Assembly (NCBI GenBank): GCA_035293245.1
Contig: DATDOO010000176.1
Coordinates: 1 to 17,937 of the forward strand
Length of the DNA stretch: 17,937 nucleotides
Direction: 5' to 3'
Source of the DNA: DATDOO01 sp035293245
GTDB taxonomy: Bacteria > Pseudomonadota > Gammaproteobacteria > Methylococcales > Methylococcaceae
The notes beneath the pieces are model-generated. The model made no database searches. It was not told the DNA's origin and saw nothing but the letters and a program-made list of their open reading frames with translations. Both the position numbers and the translations under genes were made by a program. Positions within the stretch are counted from its first letter, which is position 1. The number at the start of each line of letters is the position of its first letter. Of this stretch, positions 12,819-17,937 are shown in pieces.

Positions 12819-14495
12819 TCAGAGCAGAGCCAACTCCTCCTTGCCCCGCGACGCTGCGGCCAGAAAACAGTCGCAAGCCGCGCTGCGCACCTGTTCGTAC
12901 AACACCATGCGCCGGGTTCCCGCCGCACCGTCCAGCAGGATTTGCGCACCGACGCTGAAACGGCGCGGCGGCGCCAGCACCCGCTCCGGCAATTCCCGCG
13001 CCGCGTCGCCCGGCAAATACAGCACCGCTTCGCTGGTGGACGGATCAGACTGTCGCGCCGCCATCGCCCGTGCGGCGTTGCCGAGAAATTCCACGCCGAA
13101 CGTCCAGGTACCATCGCTCGCGGGCTCCAGGCGGCGAACCAGCGCCACGCTCCACCCTCCATAGGCATTTTCGATGCCGACCAGTTCGCCCACCTTGAGC
13201 GGGCCGGAGGTTTGTTCCTCCCAGGTCAAACAAGCGCCGTCCTCGCTCGCGTCCTGCTGCTTCACCGTGTAAATCAGCGCCGGCGCGGCGCCATGGCTGT
13301 CCGCCCGCCAGATGTCGTGCCGGGAAAACCGCGACTCGAGGGAGCGCGCGATGTCGACTTCATGCCGAAACTCGAAATCCGCGTGATTGCGCAAATGGCC
13401 GCCGCCGCTCTGGGCGACCAGATTCGCCGACGACGCTGCGCCGGGAGCCGCTTGCGACTCGGCCGTTTCGGCAAGCGGCATGAGCGTGAGACGGCTCACG
13501 TCCGGCGCAGGCAGTACAGCCAGCAGTTGCGCCCATCCCACCACGATTCGCGGCGTCGCCGTCGCGGGATTCCGTTGCCGGCGGCGGCGGCGGGGTGCGA
13601 CGTGCTCTTCGATCAGCCGGACGAGCAATTGGCGCGTGCTGTCCAGAAGCAACTGGCTCTGCCCGGCGGCTTGCAACGATTGGCCCTCGTGGCGCAAGGC
13701 GTCGACCACGGCTGCGGTCATCAGAAAGCGCCATTCCCCGGAAGAATCCGCCGGAGAGCGCTCCAGCGGCGCCGGCGGAGCATCCTGGTCCAGCCGCAAG
13801 CCGAACAGCGCCTTTTCCTGGCCGCCGCGCACCGGTTCGCGGCAAATGTCCAGAAATGCCGCCTGTTTGCCGCTCCAATTATAGATTTCACGGATCTCGC
13901 GCTGATCGAAGCGATGCGCATCGGTCAGGGAGAACAGCAGGATGTGCTTGAACGGGGAAAGGGCGGGCAACAGGGCGCGGGGGCGCGGCTCCAGTTCCCG
14001 GTAGTATTCGTATACAGCCCCCCAGTAGCCCTTCGGCGGACGGCGATAGAGCAAGGCGCTGGCCCGCTGCAGGTTCGCGGCCCACTCGAACCAGCGCTGC
14101 ACGACCAGCGAACGGCCTTTCTCGTCCAGTTCATCGCCCGAACGCCGCAAACGGTCGTAAACGCCCAGCGCCATCTCGCTGGCTTCGGCGAGCAAGCGCC
14201 CCTTGGCCTGGGCCGCCTTGGACGGCGGGAACGTCATTTCCAGGAAGCCGTTCTCCAGATACTTCTGCGTATCCAGCAACTGGGTGCGCATCAATTCAAG
14301 GAGTTCCAGCCGCGTCGGGGCGGACAAGTCGGTCCGATGCAGGCCGCGCAATGCGTCCGTCATGTCGGCGAGGGCATTTTCCGGCTGGGCGAGGGGCAAT
14401 TCGTCCAGCCAGTGCAGCACCGATTCGCGCACCGGGCGGAAGGGCAACGAGGCGGGACTGACATCCAGAAGACGCTGGTAATCGGTTTCAAACAT
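12819..14495 (-). CDS. PilZ-like domain protein, paralog B (558 aa)
   Basis: The 558-aa protein shares the layout of paralog A. WLDELPLA is at 29-36, a helical N-terminal region extends to about 300, and a poly-Arg patch PRRRRRQRNP is at 301-310. The PilZ-like C-terminal domain (about 390-480) reads IYTVKQQDASEDGACLTWEEQ. Here the c-di-GMP-type motif is intact in spacing, D415-A-S417-E-D-G420, unlike in paralog A. The usual RxxxR partner is not obvious just upstream; RFSRHDIWR (389-397) or the poly-Arg patch might substitute. GGAGGAG stands seven bases before the ATG, a strong start. The gene overlaps the end of rsmI by 8 nt, so the two are coupled. Probably cytoplasmic, as no signal or membrane helix is seen. 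Function unknown, c-di-GMP sensing possible. Confidence 0.78.
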   Translation of the reverse strand: MFETDYQRLLDVSPASLPFRPVRESVLHWLDELPLAQPENALADMTDALRGLHRTDLSAPTRLELLELMRTQLLDTQKYLENGFLEMTFPPSKAAQAKGRLLAEASEMALGVYDRLRRSGDELDEKGRSLVVQRWFEWAANLQRASALLYRRPPKGYWGAVYEYYRELEPRPRALLPALSPFKHILLFSLTDAHRFDQREIREIYNWSGKQAAFLDICREPVRGGQEKALFGLRLDQDAPPAPLERSPADSSGEWRFLMTAAVVDALRHEGQSLQAAGQSQLLLDSTRQLLVRLIEEHVAPRRRRRQRNPATATPRIVVGWAQLLAVLPAPDVSRLTLMPLAETAESQAAPGAASSANLVAQSGGGHLRNHADFEFRHEVDIARSLESRFSRHDIWRADSHGAAPALIYTVKQQDASEDGACLTWEEQTSGPLKVGELVGIENAYGGWSVALVRRLEPASDGTWTFGVEFLGNAARAMAARQSDPSTSEAVLYLPGDAARELPERVLAPPRRFSVGAQILLDGAAGTRRMVLYEQVRSAACDCFLAAASRGKEELALL

Positions 14496-15357
14496 GATCG
14501 ATCTCCTCCGCGAGCCGCAACGCGCGGGTGTAGAGCGCCCTGCGGCGCGATCCGGTGATTTCCGCCGCCAAAGCGGACGCGTCCTTCACCGAACAACCGC
14601 CGCGCAGCAAGATCCCGAGCACGCGTACGGCCTCGGCATCCATGTCCTCTCCTCCGGGCTGAAGTTCGGCGCCGCCCACCAGCACCACGAATTCGCCTTT
14701 GCGCCGATCGGCGTCGGCGGCGACCCAGCCTGCCGCTTCCCCGGCCGTGGTGGCATACACGGTTTCGTGCAGCTTGGTCAGTTCGCGGGCGACGACCACC
14801 GGCCGGGAAAGCGGAAATACCGCGCCGAGGTCGTGGAGAAAATCGCCGATGCGGTGGCCGGACTCGTAAAAGATCAGCGTTTCCGGCCTTTCGCACAAGC
14901 TCTCCAGCCACTCGCGCCGCGCCGGGCCGCGGCGGGGCGGGAATCCGGCGAAGGTGAACCGGTCGCAGGACAAGCCGGAAGCCGACAGCGCAACGACCGC
15001 GGCGCAAGGACCGGGCACGGGCGAAACCCTCACCCCCGCCGCGCGCGCCAGCCGCACCAGCGGAAAGCCCGGATCGCTGACCAGCGGCGTGCCGGCGTCG
15101 GAAATCAGGGCAATGTCCTCGCCCGCCAGGAGCCGTTCCACCAGGCGCGGCGACTGGACGTCCTCGTTGTGCTCGTGCAAGGCCCGCAGCGGAGTGGCGA
15201 TGCCGAAATGGCGCAAGAGCGGCAGACTGTGGCGCGTGTCCTCGGCGGCGATCAGGGCCACGCGGCGCAAGATTTCCACCGCGCGCGGACTCATGTCCGC
15301 CAGATTGCCGATCGGCGTGGCCACTAGGTATAGTACCCCGACGCTCCGCTCGTTCAC
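14488..15357 (-). CDS. rsmI: 16S rRNA (cytidine(1402)-2'-O)-methyltransferase
   Basis: RsmI methylates the 2'-OH of C1402 of 16S rRNA in the ribosomal decoding centre using S-adenosylmethionine. The 289-aa protein carries LYLVATPIGNLADMSPRAVE near the N-terminus, AAEDTRHSLPLL, the SAM-loop ISDAGTPLVSDPG, VPGPCAAVVALSASGL and FAGFPPRR. These are the signatures of this SAM-dependent methylase family, and a C-terminal helical domain follows. The length fits E. coli RsmI (286 aa). The GTG at 15357 is chosen because it gives the family N-terminus and lies about 29 nt after a predicted transcription start. It is divergent from lpoA and overlaps the downstream PilZ-like gene by 8 nt. Confidence 0.95.
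   Translation of the reverse strand: MNERSVGVLYLVATPIGNLADMSPRAVEILRRVALIAAEDTRHSLPLLRHFGIATPLRALHEHNEDVQSPRLVERLLAGEDIALISDAGTPLVSDPGFPLVRLARAAGVRVSPVPGPCAAVVALSASGLSCDRFTFAGFPPRRGPARREWLESLCERPETLIFYESGHRIGDFLHDLGAVFPLSRPVVVARELTKLHETVYATTAGEAAGWVAADADRRKGEFVVLVGGAELQPGGEDMDAEAVRVLGILLRGGCSVKDASALAAEITGSRRRALYTRALRLAEEIDHV
15305..15334 (+). promoter_or_regulatory. Candidate lpoA promoter within rsmI
   Basis: TTGCCG (15305-15310) is separated by 18 nt from TATAGT (15329-15334, five of six). Transcription would start near 15341, leaving about 35 nt before the lpoA ATG. It lies in the first codons of rsmI on the opposite strand. Confidence 0.5.
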
Positions 15358-15375
15358 TTTCGCATTTTTCCGAAC

Positions 15376-16623
15376 ATGGCTGTATTTCGCGCATTGTCGA
15401 TTCTGACCGTGGTTCTGGCAATCGCTGCTTGCACGTCCACGGGTTCCGTGACGCGCTATCCCGTCGCGCCGCGCCCGCCGCAAGCGCCCAGCGCCGCGCC
15501 GGTGCCGCAGCAGCCGGTCGTAACCACCCAGCCCCTGGCGCCGCGCGAGGGGCCGATCGTCGCCCCCCCCCCCGGCGCGACGCCACCCGTTCCCGGACCG
15601 CTTCAGCCCCAGGGCGCCGCACCGGGCTCCCGCCTGATCGCCGTCCTGCTGCCCCAGAGCGGAACTCACCTGCAATCGGCCCAGGCCATTCGCGCCGGCG
15701 TGCTGGCGGCCTGGTATGCGGACAGCGCGCCCGGCAAGCCGGAGTTGCGCTTTTTCGACACCGCCGCCGGCGCAGTCTCGGCGTATCGCGCGGCACTGGC
15801 CGGCGGTGCGGAACGGGTCATCGGCCCTTTGCTCAAGGAAGACATCGCCAGCTTGGCGCAAGAAGGCGAAGTAGCCGCGCCTACGCTCGCCCTCAACCGC
15901 ATCGACGACGCACGGGAGAACCTTTACCAGTTCGCCTTGTGGCCCGAAGACGAACTGGAGCAGGTCGCCAATCAGGCCCGCCGCGATGGCCGCTCCCGCG
16001 CCCTGGTGCTGGCGCCCGCCGCGCCGCTCGGGCAGCGGATGATTCACCACTTCACCGGCTATTGGCGACGGGAGGGTGGAGAAATTTCCGCCATCGTCAC
16101 TTTCCCCCCCAACGACCGGGACTATTCCGCCACCCTGAGCAAACTGCTCGCCGTAGGCCCCGCAGCCGATTTTCTGCTGCTGGCGGGGGTGGATGCACGC
16201 GACGCCCGGCTGATCGTCCCGCAATTTCGTTCCGCCGATAGCCGCCGATTGCCGGTTTACGCCACCTCCCACCTATTTGGCGGCAGGACGGACCGCGAAC
16301 GCGACCAGGAACTCACCGGCGTGGTTTTCTGCGACGGCCCCGCTGTCCTCAGCGGCATGTCGCCGGGGACCGACTGGCCGGAAGGCGCCGCCGTGCCCCG
16401 CTTGTTCGCCATGGGGCAAGACGCCTGGCAAATCGCCCGGCGGCTGGACGAGTGGCGTGCCAACCCCGGCTCCGCCATCTCCGGAGCCAGCGGCAGTCTT
16501 TCCCTGAACGTCGGCAACCGGGTGCACCGCCGACTGTCCTGCGCCCGCTTCGAGCAGGGCGAACCGGTATCGCAAGGTCTGGCTCCGGAAAAATCGCCGC
16601 CCCCTTCCCTCCCCTTGCGTTGA
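15376..16623 (+). CDS. lpoA: Short LpoA/LppC-type penicillin-binding-protein activator lipoprotein
   Basis: The 415-aa protein starts with a lipoprotein signal peptide, AVFRALSILTVVLAIAAC, with the lipobox cysteine at C19 (IAAC). The lack of Asp after the cysteine predicts outer-membrane sorting. A proline/alanine-rich linker (about 30-82) leads to the LppC domain (about 85-390), a periplasmic-binding-like fold. Segments typical of it are LIAVLLPQSGTHLQSAQAIRAGVLAAWY and VIGPLLKEDIASLA. In E. coli LpoA (678 aa) an N-terminal TPR domain precedes this fold and the protein activates PBP1a. Here the TPR part is absent, replaced by the linker. An 11-base C-run encodes part of the linker (about 15565) and is prone to indel errors, but the frame is open throughout. 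It is followed by yraN with a TGATG overlap. Confidence 0.88.
   Translation: MAVFRALSILTVVLAIAACTSTGSVTRYPVAPRPPQAPSAAPVPQQPVVTTQPLAPREGPIVAPPPGATPPVPGPLQPQGAAPGSRLIAVLLPQSGTHLQSAQAIRAGVLAAWYADSAPGKPELRFFDTAAGAVSAYRAALAGGAERVIGPLLKEDIASLAQEGEVAAPTLALNRIDDARENLYQFALWPEDELEQVANQARRDGRSRALVLAPAAPLGQRMIHHFTGYWRREGGEISAIVTFPPNDRDYSATLSKLLAVGPAADFLLLAGVDARDARLIVPQFRSADSRRLPVYATSHLFGGRTDRERDQELTGVVFCDGPAVLSGMSPGTDWPEGAAVPRLFAMGQDAWQIARRLDEWRANPGSAISGASGSLSLNVGNRVHRRLSCARFEQGEPVSQGLAPEKSPPPSLPLR
15393..15421 (-). promoter_or_regulatory. Candidate rsmI promoter within lpoA
   Basis: On the minus strand TTGCCA (15421-15416, five of six) is separated by exactly 17 nt from GACAAT (15398-15393, four of six). 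The predicted start is near 15386, about 29 nt before the GTG of rsmI. It lies inside the lpoA signal-peptide codons. Confidence 0.45.
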
Positions 16624-16970
16624 TGGCGCATCAGGGACAGCAGGCCGAGGATCTGGCCCTGGCCCACCTGCAGCGGCAGGGGCTGAAATTCGTGGCGCGC
16701 AACTACCGCTGCAAGGGCGGGGAAATCGACCTCATCATGCAGGACGGCGCGACGCTGGTGTTCGTCGAGGTGCGCTACCGCAAAAGCGCCCGCTTCGGCG
16801 GGGCGCTGGAGAGCGTGACCGCGGTCAAGCAGGCGCGCATCGTCCACAGCGCCTCCCACTACCTGGCCCGCCACCGCCTGAACCCATCGACGCGCTTCGA
16901 CGTGGTGGCGCTCGAACCCGGCGGCGAGTCGCTTCGGGTACAATGGGTGCGCGACGCCTTCAGACCGTGA
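16623..16970 (+). CDS. yraN: YraN family (UPF0102) nuclease-fold protein
   Basis: The 115-aa protein begins MAHQGQQAEDLALAHLQRQG and contains NYRCKGGEIDLIMQDGATLVFVEVRYR (about 26-52). This is the restriction-endonuclease-like core with E in GEID, D two residues on, and E-x-R in VEVR. Its exact function is unknown; YraN proteins are predicted nucleases that may act on DNA or RNA. Length matches the family (about 110-130 aa). The start codon shares one base with the lpoA stop (TGATG), so translation is coupled. A longer in-frame open stretch to 16452 lies inside lpoA and was discarded. Confidence 0.93.
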   Translation: MAHQGQQAEDLALAHLQRQGLKFVARNYRCKGGEIDLIMQDGATLVFVEVRYRKSARFGGALESVTAVKQARIVHSASHYLARHRLNPSTRFDVVALEPGGESLRVQWVRDAFRP

Positions 16971-16971
16971 C

Positions 16972-17559
16972 ATGAATTTCCAGGCCCATCTCCACCACCT
17001 GTTCTCCGCCGGCATCCGGACCCTGCACGACAGCCAGATCGCCCTGTGCGAGCCCATCGAACAGGCCGCCCGGCGCATGGCGGCGTGCCTGCTGGCCGAC
17101 GGGAAAATCCTCTGTTGCGGCAACGGCGGCTCCGCCGTGGAGGCGCAGCATTTCTCCTCCGAGATGCTCAACCGCTTCGAGCGCGAACGGCCGGGTCTTC
17201 CGGCCATCGCCCTGACCACCGACACCGCCGCGCTGACCTCCATCGCCAACGACTACCACTACGACGAGGTGTTCGCCAAGCAGGCCCGTGCGCTGGGACA
17301 CAGCGGCGACGTACTGCTGGTCTACACCACCAGCGGCAACTCGCCCAGTATCCTCAAGGCCGTGGAGGCCGCCCACGAGCGCGACATGAGCGTCGTCGCC
17401 CTCACAGGCAAGGACGGCGGCGCGCTGGCGGCCCTCTTGAGCGACGCCGACCTGGAAATCCGCGTGCCCTCCGATTCCACCGCACGGGTGCAGGAGGTGC
17501 ACCTGGTCGTCACCCATTGCCTGTGCGACCTGATCGACCGGCAATTGTTCGGTGACTGA
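16972..17559 (+). CDS. diaA: DiaA/GmhA-type SIS domain protein
   Basis: The 195-aa protein is a single SIS domain. The phosphosugar-loop residues CGNGGSAVEAQHFSSEM (about 49-65) and the second loop YTTSGNSPSILKAV (about 117-130) are present. SIS proteins of this size are either sedoheptulose-7-phosphate isomerase (GmhA) or DiaA, the DnaA-binding initiator protein. The position after lpoA-yraN is the classic place of diaA in gammaproteobacteria, and the ERERPGLPAIALTTDTAALTSIAND segment agrees with that. Only one nucleotide separates it from yraN. Catalytic-only GmhA cannot be excluded. Confidence 0.9.
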   Translation: MNFQAHLHHLFSAGIRTLHDSQIALCEPIEQAARRMAACLLADGKILCCGNGGSAVEAQHFSSEMLNRFERERPGLPAIALTTDTAALTSIANDYHYDEVFAKQARALGHSGDVLLVYTTSGNSPSILKAVEAAHERDMSVVALTGKDGGALAALLSDADLEIRVPSDSTARVQEVHLVVTHCLCDLIDRQLFGD

Positions 17560-17937
17560 GCCCCTCCCCGCCTTCTTCCTGCGCCGTCTCGCCGAAATCT
17601 TCGGCAAGGGAGCACTCTGCACCGATCTGGCCGATTGCTGGACTTACGGCTACGACAACAGCAAGCGCCATGCCCTGCCGCAGGCGGTCGTCTTTGCCAC
17701 CGAGCACGCTCAGGTGGAAGCGGTGCTCAGGCTATGCAACGAACTCCTTGTTCCCTTGACGGTGCGCGGCCGAGGCACCGGCACCACCGGCGCCAGCGTG
17801 CCGGTGCGGGGCGGACTGGTGCTGTCCCTGGAGCGCATGAACCGGGTGCTGGAATTCGCGCCCGACGACCGCTACCTCGTGGTCGAGCCGGGCCTGACCA
17901 ATCAGGCTCTGCAGGATCATCTCAAACCCGCCGGCTT
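17552..17937 (+). CDS. FAD-binding oxidase (GlcD/D-lactate dehydrogenase type), truncated by window end
   Basis: Only the first 128 codons are present. The start is GTG at 17552, overlapping the diaA stop by 8 nt. The sequence has the PCMH/VAO-type FAD fold: PQAVVFATEHAQVEAVLRLCNELLVPLTVRGRGTGTTGASVPVRGGLVLSLERM, then VVEPGLTNQAL. The GRGTGTTG-type loop near residue 70 holds the FAD pyrophosphate. Most likely a subunit of glycolate or D-lactate oxidase, or a related FAD-linked 2-hydroxyacid dehydrogenase. The substrate-specific part lies beyond the window. Confidence 0.85.
   Translation, partial: MTEPLPAFFLRRLAEIFGKGALCTDLADCWTYGYDNSKRHALPQAVVFATEHAQVEAVLRLCNELLVPLTVRGRGTGTTGASVPVRGGLVLSLERMNRVLEFAPDDRYLVVEPGLTNQALQDHLKPAG

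Noticed and set aside
12168..14558. 796-aa open frame on the plus strand opposite the 558-aa PilZ-like gene and rnpB
   Set aside because: It overlaps rnpB and a well-supported minus-strand gene, has Arg/Pro/Gly-rich low-complexity composition and no recognisable motif. GC-rich third positions often leave such antisense frames open.

Overview
The window is a GC-rich chromosomal segment of ordinary bacterial gene density. It most likely comes from a gammaproteobacterium. The best evidence is the right end: rsmI with an RNase P RNA gene on one strand, divergent from lpoA-yraN-diaA on the other, plus NhaD, UbiD, ExoIII and a YrdA-type gamma carbonic anhydrase. A methanotroph-like member of Methylococcales is my guess from overall feel only. 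No insertion sequence, prophage, CRISPR array, tRNA or rRNA was seen.

Layout. Positions 37-783 (+) encode a PhnD-like binding protein with no export signal. It converges on a minus-strand run xthA (2980-3765), ubiD (1517-2983) and ribE (826-1485); xthA and ubiD overlap by ATGA. On the plus strand follow the Na+/H+ antiporter nhaD (3979-5364) and an unfamiliar two-gene unit. That unit is a four-helix membrane protein with a coiled-coil middle (5498-6751) and a partner reading frame (6744-7733) with a possible SPFH/Band-7-like N-terminus and a long coiled-coil tail. The partner frame is broken by one in-frame TAG at 7038. Tail to tail with it are a DUF3293 protein and a gamma carbonic anhydrase (minus strand, GTGA overlap). 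LemA and a GIDE-domain membrane protein with a textbook EF-hand loop (plus strand) come next.

From 10363 to 15357 everything is on the minus strand: rsmI, a PilZ-like protein (558 aa), rnpB with its own promoter and terminator, then a paralogous PilZ-like protein (582 aa). The leader of the second paralog is a repeat whose units each end in a hairpin holding a Shine-Dalgarno sequence directly before an ATG. The plus-strand run lpoA (a short, TPR-less form), yraN, diaA and a truncated FAD-linked oxidase fills the right end. Candidate promoters for rsmI and lpoA lie inside each other's transcription units, because the two start codons are only 18 nt apart.

Possible functional themes: (i) envelope and membrane-domain biology (4-TM plus SPFH-like pair, LemA, GIDE, LpoA); (ii) c-di-GMP-type signalling by the two PilZ-like paralogs, although their ligand motifs are incomplete; (iii) flavin-linked metabolism (riboflavin synthase next to UbiD, which needs prenylated FMN). 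The most unusual items are the amber-split coiled-coil gene with its unknown membrane partner, and the RBS-hairpin repeat upstream of the 582-aa PilZ-like gene.
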